Under the pieces are notes generated by a model, which saw only the letters and a program-made list of their open reading frames with translations, was not told the DNA's origin and did no database searches. This document shows positions 12,507 through 24,218 of a stretch of DNA of 64,000 bases, in pieces; the stretch's first letter is position 1, and every line of letters starts with the position of its first letter. The translations under genes were made by a program, and so were the position numbers. The DNA lies in NCBI GenBank assembly GCA_945910005.1, contig OX246740.1, positions 674,917-738,916 on the forward strand. Direction: 5' to 3'. The stretch is from Isoperla grammatica (lineage: Eukaryota > Arthropoda > Insecta > Plecoptera > Perlodidae).

Positions 12507-13107
12507 CAGACACTACTAAGTTTAATGCTAGTACTATTAGTAGTACAGTAGTGCTAATAAATGTGTACCAAAATTGTTTGTTTTTTGGGGGTTATTTTCA
12601 CACGTGTGATCGGATAGTAGAGTTCGACTTCGAAAGAAGCCAAAGAAATAGAAAAACGCCCCCACAATCTCAATGTGCAGACAGATGGACAGTGTCTCCC
12701 TTCAACGTGGAAGCCAGTTTTGGAATTATACAATAATACCCCACGCAACATACAAGATAATCTCAAGTTGCCTCCTTTACACGAGGAAGAGCTCTCCTGC
12801 TAATAATACTTAACAGTAAACACGAACAGAATACCTGCCGGCAGGAAAGATATTGGACGAAGATATTGCACGAAGTAAAAACAGATAACTTCCCGATCGA
12901 CTGAAAAATGTTACTCAACCTGTCGTAGGGGCGCTACATGGTAGACGACTGCGTGACGCACTCATCGCAGATTCGCGAGGGGGAAGGCCTCTGATGATGG
13001 AGAACGTTACATCTCCGAAAATACCCCCTCCATAGAAATCCAGAAACGTCGATGTTATGCCAAGTGTCAACGACGCGGCGGAATAACCCGTCTTGTTTTT
13101 AATTTAA

Positions 13108-13110
<3 letters not shown>
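12507..13110. other. FABP intron 1, unannotated stretch
   Basis: No gene recognised; short peptide frames here show no family features. Confidence 0.5.

Positions 13111-13191
<81 letters not shown>
13111..13191. repeat. (TA)n microsatellite
   Basis: About 40 uninterrupted TA dinucleotides. Confidence 0.99.
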
Positions 13192-13193
<2 letters not shown>

Positions 13194-13332
13194 CCAATAA
13201 GTTTAATAATTGAAGTAAAAATTGTCATGTAACGAATTGAAGCAGTACCACACCGTAACTCCTTAGTGTAGAGATAATAACGGCAACAATGCTATATATT
13301 TATTTATTTATATTTAACGGCTAAAAGTCTAA

Positions 13333-13479
13333 GGTTGGAATTCATAGTCGGCCCCTACACCTAGGGGCGCCCATCGTTGCTAAGGTAACAATTGTTTCCA
13401 TGTTATTTCCCATAAACAAAACAAATCCATAGCAACAATGGGTGCCCCTAGGTGTAGGGGCCGACTATGAATTCCAACC
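13333..13479. mobile_element. 147-bp foldback MITE with TAA duplication (PIF/Harbinger-like)
   Basis: Near-perfect inverted arms of about 50 bp, starting GGTTGGAATTCATAGTCGG and flanked on both sides by TAA (13330-13332, 13480-13482). A 3-bp TWA target duplication is typical of PIF/Harbinger. An alternative reading is CTAAG flanks with arms starting GTTGG. Non-coding. Confidence 0.7.
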
Positions 13480-13560
13480 TAAGTATTCTGTAATAAAACT
13501 AACTTACTAAGGATGACAAAAACGGGTAACTTTCCGTTACAATAAATAACATGGTACCAA

Positions 13561-13564
13561 CAAC

Positions 13565-13619
<55 letters not shown>

Positions 13620-13651
13620 TTAATAATAATAATATTAATAATAATAATTTT
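13561..13651. repeat. (AAT)n microsatellite with T tract
   Basis: About 29 AAT-type triplets followed by a run of about 17 T. Poly-Ile and poly-Leu peptides read from it are not genes. Confidence 0.97.
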
Positions 13652-14245
13652 TTTTTTTTTTTTCCACACAATCGCACAAACTTTATTATTATTAGAATAC
13701 AAAATGAAAAGTACAGAACAACTTGTTCCACAAAGCCATGAGGCTTAACTGTGGATTACACAAAATAAATAACAGTTCAGTGCACAGTAAGATGGAAACA
13801 AAATGAAAATGACAGTAGAATATAATACAAAATGGAACTAATAATGAGAACGATTACGACACAAAAGATCAAGATAGAAGACAGTAAAACATATGCATGT
13901 TTGACAACTACTTTGAAATCACATGATTTTAATAAAGACAAAATTAAATTTATGAAGACAACGATGAAAACCCAACAATTAACGTACAAACAAAGAATTG
14001 ATATGAGATTAAATACTATTTAAATAAAAATCCTTTAGCCCTCTTTTAATTATGCTAATTGAATTTAGTACTTTCAGGCTAAGTGGCAACTCGTTAAAAG
14101 TACGTGGAATAATTACTTTAAGCGTCTCGCGCCGTGTTTGTTGAAATATTTAGGGATCCTATATAAATGTGATATTTGAGAACGCGTGGTGATTGGATTT
14201 TGAAGAATCATTTTAAAATCATTTTTAAAATAAAACTGATAAAAC

Positions 14246-14247
<2 letters not shown>

Positions 14248-14292
<45 letters not shown>

Positions 14293-14348
14293 ATAATAAT
14301 ATTAATGATAATATTAATAATATTATAAATAATAATAATATAAATAAA

Positions 14349-14395
<47 letters not shown>

Positions 14396-14539
14396 TACTA
14401 AATAATTATACTTTTATTTCTTTTATTTCATTTTTATTAGTATTATTTTTATTTTTATTATTTTTATTATTATTATTATTGTTATTATTATTATTATTAT
14501 TATTGTTATTATTATTATTATTATTATTATTGTTATTAC

Positions 14540-14621
<82 letters not shown>

Positions 14622-14637
14622 GTTATTGTTATTGTTA

Positions 14638-14678
<41 letters not shown>

Positions 14679-14720
14679 TATCATCATTACTATTAATATT
14701 AATATTATTTTATTTTATTA
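14248..14720. repeat. (AAT)n and (ATT)n tracts, inverted with respect to each other
   Basis: (AAT)n runs over 14248-14392, then a spacer of about 50 bp, then (ATT)n over about 14446-14682. The two are reverse complements and could form a long AT hairpin. Poly-Leu or poly-Asn frames here are microsatellite translations. Confidence 0.97.
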
Positions 14721-15052
14721 TTATTTTTATTCAGTACATTCTAGCGCGGTACATTTAAAACCGAAAACTTAATAGAACAGGTAAAAACCAACTAGTTGGA
14801 CAGTTCACTATCATTGTCAAGATAAAAATAATGAAAATAAAAGATTAACATGTATTGTACATTGCATATTGGTTGAACTTGCGCTCCACAGAGCTGAATG
14901 GGAGCGGTAGCGATTGGTTTAGTTTTTATAATGGTGCTAATCGGAAGGAAATTTTCCAATTCCGTCTAATACTTCCGAAGTATAAGTTTAGGATTGCTAA
15001 TATAGCGAAATGAGTCAAAAACACCAATAGGGAACCCGCAACTGACGTCACA

Positions 15053-15332
15053 TCTGGACTACAACAATGGAACAAATGAATTGAAAAGATGGACAAACAA
15101 TCAGCTGCCAAAATAATAAAATTCCAACCACACAAATAAAAACATGTGTAGCAATAGTAACTACTCGCCATATAAAACTCCTAATGATGGACAACGACTA
15201 AGTGAAAGTTTTGTATGTGTATGTGTATTTGTTTGTTTTTTGTTTTGTTTTCCAAAATCAAAAGAAATTATTTTTTGACAGCTTGTTGTTTGTCCATCGT
15301 TTCAATTCATTTGTTTCATTGTTGTCTTTTGG
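15053..15332. mobile_element. Inverted-repeat element, arms about 70-90 bp
   Basis: Left arm contains GGAACAAATGAATTGAAAAG and GATGGACAAACAA. The complement appears at about 15278-15332 (TTGTTTGTCCATCG and TTCAATTCATTTG). A foldback insertion is the simplest reading; no target duplication identified. Confidence 0.55.
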
Positions 15333-15900
15333 TGTTGCTAGTACCCTAGCTAACACCAGCTCGAGCACGGTTATGAATACTAATGACTTTTTTGTTATAT
15401 TAGTTGGCAAAAAACGAGGCGTGAAACAAGAGACGACAATACAAAAACGGACACTCATTAATCTTAAGAACTAGTTTAAAACACAAGCTTTTAACCTAAG
15501 ACGTAGTCGGACGACACGAAATGTAAAAGCACACTACTAAATATATTGCATACATAATTTGATGGAGATAAAATTCAACAAACTGCGTACTTGGAAGACA
15601 GTTCTAACAGTCCTTACTTCACATTACGTCAAGGTTACATCATCATCTTTATCCGAAGACAGTTTACGACAGGCATTGTTTACGACCCTAGCTATAAGGC
15701 ATTGTCAGTGATTGTAAGTAATGACCTGACGCACACTTGGTATACACCCTGAGTTATACACACTAAGATGCCCAGGCATCGATTCCCAGGTCGGGCTGGG
15801 GGTTTATAGCTTATGTAATCGACACTAACACGCGCCAAACTAAAAACTATAACCACAACAAACAAAATAATAAACAAAATATACAAAAGCTAATATTTAA

Positions 15901-17471
15901 GCGAGCTAAGCGAGCGTTTCCATTAGACTTTTTGGCACTCGTTCTGTTTTTTGTTTTTTTAATTTAATTTTTCCTGTTGATAGCGGTCGAACGGAAAGTC
16001 CGATCAACTTTAAATTTGGATCATCCACAAGCCTCGATGTGAATTGAAGGTGTATAGTTTTGTGGGACAATCGTTCAAAAAGTTACAGAGTTACAACATA
16101 GTAACCGAAAAATATGTGTATGAAACAAAATAGTGGCACAATGTGAGGTAGCCATAGTTTTATAAAGATTTTTCCGGTCACGAATATGTTCATTGATGGC
16201 GATGTGATAAGTATTGGCAAAGTTACACAAAAGTTACTCGAAGATAGTTTTATGAAACACAGTAACGACCAAATGTGAGGTGGCTATATTATAGTAAATG
16301 TTTGTCCGGTGACGAATATACTAATTTAAATGCGATCTGATACGTATTCGAGGCAGAAATTACATTTCTATTGCTGGACCCCTATTCGGTAACTTTCCCA
16401 TTTCTGCCTGAAATGAAAGCAGCCGAAACGAATGCAGGCAGAAATTATTTGCCCGTTTCAGCCGTCGCCAAAGATGAACAAAATAGCGATTCTATAACAG
16501 CGCCTGAAATGTGTATGTACGCTTTGGGAGGACATCACAAGGCGACTGAGCCACCGAGGCTTTAAGCCAATCAGAAACAGACAATATCATGATTTAGAGG
16601 GCCGTGATCACTGCAACACGGCTCAAATCAAAACAAACATAACCCTACACAGTTAAATGAACGCGTCTTTTACAACACAAGAAGCAACCTAGAATACCAT
16701 ATTTCTCTATTCTAGGAATGTCTCTATGTTCTAGGAAGCCTACAAGGTAATGCCTAGGCCTACGCCAATATCTAATTATGTCTTAACACTGAATTTATAT
16801 GTATCGGCCTTGTAATACGGCAGTCCTAGTGATACAATAGGCCTAGGCTAGAGTTGTTTACGTAATATTTCTCTAATGGCGGGCGTCACGAGATCGCGGC
16901 GCCGGCTGAGATTTTCGAATAATAAAGACTGCCTCAAATGAAAAGTAAAGACGTTGTTTATTGGTGTTTTTCACTCATTATAATGGAACATAATTATTAA
17001 ATGCAGTTTGCAGTTCAATATCACGCGTAAACAGTTATTATCCATGCTTAATATTACGGCTGATTTCGTTTCACCAGTAAAAAAGCTACTGAAACCATAT
17101 CAGGACCACGGAAATGGATTCAGGCGGAAACGGGCACCAAAAAAGTTACAAAATCACAATTATCCGATCAACGTCAAATTCAGGCAGAAACCATATCAGG
17201 ACCTACGAAAAAAAGTTACAGAATACGGGTCCTGTTAAAAAGTGTAAGTAACAGTGGCGGGCCGTGTAGAAAACACTAGACGAAAATGACAACGAAAATT
17301 CTTAGCATCGCACATTGCACGACATTCAGCAATGTCGGGAAGTATAAAAACTATGGAAATCAGAAACATGTTTGTAATCATTGTTTTTATTAACTTTGAG
17401 AACTTTTCGCCAGAAAGTTCGTAGATATGGAAGCGCTCGCTTATCAACGCGCCACACAGAGCGTTTCCTAG
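15901..17471 (+). mobile_element. Helitron-like element, family 1, copy A (with nested insertion)
   Basis: Starts GCGAGCTAAGCGAGCG then TTTCCATTAGACTT. Ends CGCTCGCTTATC, then AACGC...GCGTT, TCCTAG and flanking T. The A flank on the left and T on the right fit Helitron insertion. The body shares CGGTCGAACGGAAAGTCCGA, TGGATCATCCACAAGCCTC and the GTGGCGGGCCGTG block with copy B. Relative to copy B it carries about 855 extra bp (16377-17231). No coding capacity recognised. Confidence 0.6.
16377..17231. mobile_element. Inverted-repeat element nested in Helitron-like copy A
   Basis: Absent from copy B at the corresponding point. Its ends are imperfect inverted repeats: GACCCCTATTCGGTAACTTT on the left, and the complement of GACCCGTATTCTGTAACTTT on the right. 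CTG on both sides may be a 3-bp target duplication. GGCAGAAA-type sub-terminal motifs recur inside. Non-coding. Confidence 0.5.
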
Positions 17472-18230
17472 TATACTGAATGTACGGTAATAAATTGTTC
17501 GCCTTCAAACAACGCCCGCTGTATATTGTTACAGGTGGCACTTTGCTCTAGCCAGTTATACTCCTCCTGTGTTACTACGTCACGCTCACGCAATATCCAG
17601 CTGGGCCCGTATATTGCCAATAGAACACCTGCCATATCCCATCGCACAATAGCACCGCTATGCAAACATCGAGGTGTCAATGAGCTCTGTTTTCAAAGCA
17701 AATGACACTGTTACAATGATCATAGTCACCAACGCTTTGCTTCCATTTCGCAATTAGCTGTACACGTGGTTAGGGGGGGGGGGGGGGTTGGACTGCAACA
17801 AACGACTACACTGCAGCATTTCGAGCGTTTTGGCCACTGAGCTCTGCCTGCTTGAATTAACCATAGATATAACTGTTGTTACCATATTTATATCTATGAA
17901 TTAACCGAAAACCTCTTGTACTAATTATTATTGGAAAATATCAATCGTTTCCAAGGAAGTCAGGTAATCTTTCCAACCGAGTATAATTCCAAACTAATAA
18001 ATAAATCCCCAGCCTGGGGCTCGTCGAACTTAAAAAGTGTTTGTATCCAATATTCAGTGAATGTTGGCTGGATCGCTCGCTCTGTGCACTTGGCCATCAC
18101 TTGTGAGTCAAAAGATGTGTCAAGTGTTTTTATGTTTATTTTACAGTGTTGAAAACCATTAAACCAACCCCAATTCAAGCAACGCAGTGCTTGGATTTAG
18201 CAAATTATGCTTAAAATGTTTTTATTAACC
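17472..18230. other. FABP intron 1, between Helitron-like copies
   Basis: Contains a G run at about 17773-17788 and a tiny palindrome (CATAGATATAA...TTATATCTATG, 17862-17904) flanked by direct GAATTAACC copies. No exon recognised. Confidence 0.5.
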
Positions 18231-18305
18231 GAGCGAAGCGAGCGTCTCCATTAGACTTTTATGGCACTCGTTCTGTTTGTTTGTTTTTTTGTTTGTGTTT
18301 ATGTC

Positions 18306-18408
18306 TATCATCTTCATATTTCACCCACTCATTGTCACGATTAGCCACGTTGCAAAAATATGAGACGTTAAGCCCAAATATCAATCAATCAATCAATCAA
18401 TCAATAGC
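18306..18408 (+). mobile_element. SINE 3' domain, nested copy
   Basis: Contains CACCCACTCATTGTCACG, TTGCAAAAATATGAGACG, TTAAGCCC and an (ATCA)n tail. The same domain occurs at 37981, 38060, 52937 (minus) and 57318 (minus). Confidence 0.6.
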
Positions 18409-19139
18409 GGTCGAACGTAACGTCCGATCAACTTGAAATTTGGACCATCCACAAGCCTCAATGTGGATTGAAGATGTATAGTTTTGTTGCAAAATCGCTT
18501 GAAAAGTTAAAAAGTTACACAATAGTTACTTTAAAATATTATGTTTTTCGAAAAAAAAAAAAATGGCGGCAAAATGTGAGATAGCCATAATTTTATAAAG
18601 GTTTTTCGGAACACGGATATGTTTTTGGCGATCTGCTAAGTATTGGCCAAGTTACATAAGTTACTCGAAAATATCTTTCTGAAACACAGTAACGGCAAAA
18701 TGTGAGGTGGCTATATTATAGTAAATTTTCGATCCGTCACGAATATACTAATTTAAACGCGATTTGATACGTATTAAAGGCAGAAGTTAATAATTACATT
18801 TCTTTTGCTGTCAATACGATGTTAGTAACGGTGGCGGACCGTGCAGAAAACATTATACGAAATGACAACGAAAATTCTTAGCAACGCACATTCCACGACA
18901 TTCAACAATGTCGGGAAGTATAATAGCTATGGAAATTAAAAACATGTTTGCAATGCGCATTCTTGAATTTGTTGCTATCATAATTATTGTTGTTTTTGTT
19001 AACTAAAAGCAAGCGTCTCCATTTTACTTAATAGCAGTTGTTTTGCTTGTTTTTTTTTTGTTTTTTTATATCTTGCGATAACAGTCGAACGAATTACGAG
19101 TCTGATCATTGATCAAGTTGAAATTTGGATCATCCACAA

Positions 19140-19402
19140 GCGTGGGCATGCTCGCTTGTCAAAGTGTTCGTGTTCGTCCTCGTGGGCGTGCTCGCTTGTC
19201 AAAGTGTTCGTGTTCGTCCTCGTGGGCGTGCTCGCTTGTCAAAGTGTTCGTGTTCGTCCTCGTGGGCGTGCTCGCTTGTCAACATGTTCGTGTTCGTCCT
19301 CGTGGGCGTGCTCGCTTGTCAACGTGTTCGTGTTCGTCCTCGTGGGCGTGCTCGCTTGTCAAAGTGTTCGTGTTCGTGGGCGTGCTCGCTTGTCAACGCG
19401 TC
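19140..19402. repeat. 40-bp minisatellite inside a Helitron-like 3' end, about 6.5 copies
   Basis: The unit contains GTGCTCGCTTGTCAA, the element's own 3' sub-terminal sequence, plus TGTTCGTGTTCGTCCTCG. The last unit continues into the normal 3' terminus, so the array grew from the element's end. Confidence 0.9.
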
Positions 19403-19420
19403 TCACACAGAGTTTCCTAG

Positions 19421-20390
19421 TAAATAAATAATGTTGGACCAAACATTGTATTCCTAAATAAACAGTGCATATGCAAAGAGATTATGGCTTCACGGTAACC
19501 TGTCGCGGTTTCGCCAATAGCCAACTCGCGTGGATGGGTTCACATTTCCGAACCCCGAACCGTGATTTGCAACATGACAGTCGGTACTGCAATCACTGCA
19601 CTGCACGATTAATAATTACACACACAGCCATAATGTCTAAGCAAGAAGACAAGTGACCTTCAAAGACTTCCATTGACTTCACACTCGGTAAAAACCTCCG
19701 GGGCCACGAATCAGAATACAATGGTGTGGATCACCCGGGCCAATTGGCAGTATTCTTTTCGGCGGCCGTGAACAGAGTTTTGACGAGGGTGACGGGGCAA
19801 TATGCAATGCACACTCGCGGCCAAAGTACACTGGCTACGACTTACGAGGCACATTAGTACAGCTTTACGATTACAGACTAGAAACTACGCGAACGTGGAA
19901 ATTAAAGTTAGGCAGGCTTATTGGCGGTGTGATATTTAGTGCGATGGATGTAGAATGTCCATGAAGGACTATCCCAAAACCAAAAGCCCTATGTGGGATT
20001 AAAACAACTTATACGAACAACTTGCACCCAATCCTGATCCAAACCGTAGTAATTCCACTGCAGAAGAGAAATTTATGAAACTTATGAAGGTGTGGGACTC
20101 GTCGCAACTACGCCAAACATCCACAACATGCGACCGGATGACTGTGTCCTTGACTGTGTACCTGTGCGCATCAAATCGTGTTCCTGGAAATGTGCCGCCT
20201 GTGTAATTCAACTCTAATTATTACCTCCTGGCATTCCAGGATCGCAATAGACGAGGGGACTTATTTGGTATGTTCTGTGAGATGCCCATCATTATCTTCA
20301 ACTCTGGGCGAGGTCAAATATTTAGGAACATGCAATCGTACTTCGCTTCCAACTCCCTAGAATGTATTGTACATGAATAAAACCGGCCAA
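19421..20390. other. FABP intron 1, unannotated stretch
   Basis: No exon or repeat family recognised. Confidence 0.5.
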
Positions 20391-20530
20391 GATGGCTCGA
20401 CCACCGGTAAGACTGTGCGGGAGATCGCCGGTCGATTCCGATTTCCGGCCACCGGCCCGAGGGGTTCCTTAGTCTAAGACGAATGTTGAAATTGCGAAAT
20501 AGGCCTAAATTGCAAAATAATATTATTATT
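20391..20530 (+). repeat. tRNA-derived SINE
   Basis: A-box-like GATGGCTCGACCACCGGTAAG and B-box-like GCCGGTCGATTCC about 30 bp apart, then an unrelated body and an AT-rich tail ending TAATATTATTATT. Confidence 0.55.
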
Positions 20531-21950
20531 GCCGAATTTTGCACTCTGTTATATATTCACCCAATCAAGTAATTCGAAAATAATTGAAGAATTTTCAAAT
20601 TAAACTGACGTGTCTGTCGCTGAGGTGATGGAGGGCATTACATATTAATACTGAATAATTTCCAAACGAGGAGCAGCTATTCATATGATAAATGAACTTG
20701 TGAAATCCAGAAATTTAAAAAACGTTCCCGACTGGGCATCGAAACTAGGGCTCTCTTTTGACTTGACCTGGTCTTGACCTCTAGATATTTCTGGATTTCA
20801 CAACAAACCTATCCACGAGAGTTTCTCGAATAAAAATTCACATTAAATAAATTAACTTTATTAGGCCTATTGTAGCTAGTAGATCTGTTATACATTTTTA
20901 ATATATTTATCATGAATGCTAAGAAGCTTGAGGGGGGGGGCTGGGGGGGGGGAGATATTGATCAACGAGCGTTCAGGTCGCAAAGAGAGTCGCTAAAATA
21001 TGTAGATGTTGTTTAGTCACAAAAAATAGAGAATGTGAGTGAGTACACAGTTATGACATTTGGGCATACAGCCGCCATCATTTTGGCAACAATGATACAA
21101 CGTAATCGAGACGATGAGTGGGTTGTAATATGACTACCATCAGGATATGATCCTGAGACGCAGAAGCTACGGACAGGAAGATAGCACCACACCAAATCCA
21201 CCATGGGCGCTACGCCGGCAATTAACATTTATTATTAATAATTAATTATGTAACTATCGAATCAAACTAATGTCTTGATATTGAAGGTTACGTCGAAGAA
21301 ATGTTATATTGGTCTCGCCCAGCACTTATTTTTTCCGTCAAAATAAGTATTCATGAAAATATTCCTGCAGCGACTGTCTAGGAAGAAACACCTCTTCAGG
21401 CCAGCCGCCAGACAAATCAATTCTCCTCGTTGGGAATGTTGGCCGGGGGGGGGGGGGGGGGGGGGGGGGTCGACTGGGACGGGTCCTTCCGTATTCCAGT
21501 ATTTGAACTGACTCTTTACTTTACTTTACAACAGCGAACCTACTTGAAAACCGACCTAAGGAAAAAGGAACGAAAATCAACTTGTCACCGGAGCATCTGG
21601 TGCTCTTCCCAGGGGTCCCCATAACGCGAGGTGTACTGTGAACTGCGTGGATTGGAATGATGCGCGGTTAGATATCAGATATTCTCAAGGAAGGAAAGGA
21701 TTCAAATGTATTTCGTTTAGATCAAATTAGGCAATTTTAATTTTATCTAAATACGATCAATTCTTCGTCATTGTTTTGATAATGCCTATGGATTATGTAA
21801 TATCAAGCCCCGGATCATTAAAAATTAATGTAATTTTGAAGATACCTATTAATTTGCGTGGAATACTCGCAATGAAGAACATAATGACGGGTATGTAGAG
21901 GTATATAGAGAACTCAACCAAGCGGTTTCATCGAGGGCGACACGTCAGAC
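20531..21950. other. FABP intron 1, unannotated stretch
   Basis: Holds a 107-bp inverted-repeat structure at 20699-20805 (TTGTGAAATCCAGAAAT at one end, its complement at the other) and G runs near 20930-20952 and 21445-21468. No exon recognised. Confidence 0.5.
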
Positions 21951-22401
21951 TATAAACAAACATCGCGACCAAGTAGCCTCCACAGTCCACAGTCTCCACT
22001 CCCAATCCAATCCTACACGCATTCCTCCCCTGCTCACGTCAACATAAACAAACATCGCGACCAAGTAGCCTCCACAGTCCATAGTCTCCACACCCAATCC
22101 AATCCTACACGCATTCCTCCCCTCTCACGTCAACATAAACAAACATCGCGACCAAGTAGCCTCTACAGTCCACAGTCTCCACCCCCAATCCAATCCTACA
22201 CGCATTCCTCCCCTCTCACGTCAACATAAACAAACATCGCGACCAAGTAGCCTCCACAGTCCACAGTCTCCACTCCCAATCCAATCCTACACGCATTCCT
22301 CCCCTCTCACGTCAACATAAACAAACATCGCGACCAAGTAGCCTCCACAGTCCACAGTCTCCACCCCCAATCCAATCCTCCTACACCCACTCCTCCCCTG
22401 C
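21951..22401. repeat. 91-bp minisatellite, about 5 copies
   Basis: Landmark CATCGCGACCAAGTAGCC recurs at 21961, 22053, 22144, 22235 and 22326, a 91-92-bp period. The last copy runs into a GC-rich unique stretch at about 22385-22505. Confidence 0.95.
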
Positions 22402-22940
22402 TCGAGCTCGTCACTAACAAATCTGTTGAGCCGCCCTCGGTCCTCCTGAATGCTGTCGGGGGTGCAGTCGAGGAGACACGAGCGTGACCCTACTACAGTA
22501 AGCCAAACGCGGGGAAACAACAGTTTCTTAATAAAATGATAATTTGCTCAATATCTAATTTTTCTGACCCGTATAAAAGATAAAATGCATTAATAACACC
22601 CACTCCCACGGTATAAGGGTAGGGGACGGTGGATATTTGTTGGTGAATATCTATAAATAGAAGGGGATAAAATGGGGTAAATAGTACATACGGCGTGCCC
22701 CTTGTTGAAAGTTTAGGATTAGCACTACATACCGTAGTTAAGACTGCAAACCTAAATCAATCATACAACGCAATCTAAAACATGTATCACATCGTTTGTG
22801 CGGGCGAGTGATGTGTGCAAGTACAGTTTACAGTTTTACACCAATGACTCACAACGGGCAGTGAGCTATAGTGACGGTCCACTGCAAATGTTGTAATAAT
22901 TGAAGGTACACGAACATAAGCAAAGTAACTTACTTCAAGG
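22402..22940. other. FABP intron 1, GC-rich then AT-rich stretch
   Basis: 22402-22505 is CpG-rich and open on the minus strand for about 30 codons, but no family match was recognised. The rest is featureless. Confidence 0.4.
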
Positions 22941-23254
22941 CAGGGGCGCCAAGTTTTCAGAATGACTGTGGGTGCTCAAACTGAAGTCGGTGGGAAAAGC
23001 GACTTGAGGCGAAAACAGCAGGGGCGTTTACGGAGCGAGCCCCCCAACCACAGCGCCACAGGCGATTTTTCTTCAGGCATTTTAGAGTGATTTCTGAGCG
23101 TTTCAGAAAAGAAACCGAACTGAATGCAATACTGAAATACTGTCGTTTATGTAGTGCAATAAGCATTTTTCAAGATAATAATTCAATAACAGTTTTACAA
23201 ACATATCCCGATGGGTGCTTTGGCCCTCCTGCACCCACGGAGTTGGCGCCCCTG
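22941..23254. mobile_element. hAT-type MITE, 314 bp
   Basis: Perfect 12-bp terminal inverted repeats, CAGGGGCGCCAA and its complement. Flanked by 8-bp duplications cttcaagg (22933-22940) and tttcaagg (23255-23262), 7 of 8 matching. CAGGG ends plus 8-bp duplications are the hAT hallmark. Interior motifs (GCGCCACAGGCG, TTTTAGAGTG, TACTGTCGTTT) recur in degraded form at 56400-56560 and 57640-57720, so a family of related copies is present. Non-coding. Confidence 0.85.
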
Positions 23255-23544
23255 TTTCAAGGTATACGTCCTAACTTTCGAGGCTAAGCCCACCGAACCG
23301 ATACTTATCATGATAATGGTCGTGGGATTCGACTCCTGTTTGACCGTTGACCTCTGGTGGGACATATCGTTGTAGTAACAGTAATTTGATTGGTAAAATC
23401 ACCATCCTCTCGTTGCAAACTTTGTGACGAAATAGATATGACCAATATAGGTCGGAACGGAATGCTTGCTGAAGGGCACATACATAACATCAGCTTAGCT
23501 TACCTGCTGACCGGCCCGCGCCCCCGTGTCACGTGACTCGCTTC
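23255..23544. other. FABP intron 1, unannotated stretch
   Basis: Starts with the right target duplication of the hAT MITE. Nothing else recognised. Confidence 0.5.
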
Positions 23545-23690
23545 AGGTATATTGGGGTTTATAATTGGGAAGGCATGTCCCACAACGACTGAGGTCAATC
23601 TTGGAGACTACAAGCCAGGATTGCCAGTGCTGGGAATCGATTTCGAACAAGCAGAGTTTGGCACCTTACTGGTATTTACAGCAAAATAGC
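23545..23690 (-). repeat. tRNA-derived SINE, copy S1
   Basis: Shares TATATTGGGGT, the GAAGGCATGTC region and GGATTGCCAGT...GGGAATCGA with the better-preserved copy at 63330-63525, in the same orientation. The tRNA head reads on the minus strand and is degraded here. Confidence 0.5.
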
Positions 23691-24218
23691 CTATGATATT
23701 ATGAAGTATTGTTTTCAGATGTGTTTCATATTTCATGTAAACGCTATAACGTTTACTAGTTCATTTCATATCAGTATCACGGAACTATTATCACTTGGTT
23801 TTCCGGCTTTACAATGGGAAGGATATGATTTCTTAATTACATAATTAAAATATTATTCATAGGATAAAGTTATTACCCAAACTCAAAGCCCCCCCCCCCC
23901 CGCCATTCCGAAATAAGCATAGCATTTATCAATACCATGTCAATACGGCGATATTATTATAATTATCTTCAACTTGAATAAATACTCTAATGTATATATT
24001 TGCAGATACGCAACCGAGCATTGCATGCCTATGTGAATGCTATCAGCTAACAAGTGGCTCACAAAAGTAAGCTATAGAGATAGCCCTTGAGAAAACATGA
24101 CGTTCACAAGTGTTGAACTAATAATAAATAATACGATGCCACAGTGGGTCTATTTTTATCTTATCATGTTTGATAATGCGCTACTACAAGTGATTAAACA
24201 AATAATAAAACAGCTTAC

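Larger units (their letters stand above)
18231..19420 (+). mobile_element. Helitron-like element, family 1, copies B and C fused
   Basis: Copy B begins GAGCGAAGCGAGCG, TCTCCATTAGACTT and runs to about 19005. A second start (GCAAGCGTCTCCATT) follows near 19012. After about 130 bp this passes straight into the 40-bp minisatellite, which ends in a normal family-1 terminus (TCAACGCG, TTTCCTAG, flanking T). A SINE 3' domain is nested at about 18306-18408. The structure looks like two tandem copies, the second internally deleted. Confidence 0.55.

Noticed and set aside
14392..14772. Poly-Leu or poly-Asn protein of over 90 residues
   Set aside because: Pure translation of an (ATT)n microsatellite; no start context, splice sites or flanking coding sequence.
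22287..22520. 77-codon minus-strand frame with a non-repetitive N-terminal half
   Set aside because: The second half is 91-bp minisatellite, and the first half (about 30 codons) gives no recognisable domain. Left as a GC-rich patch.
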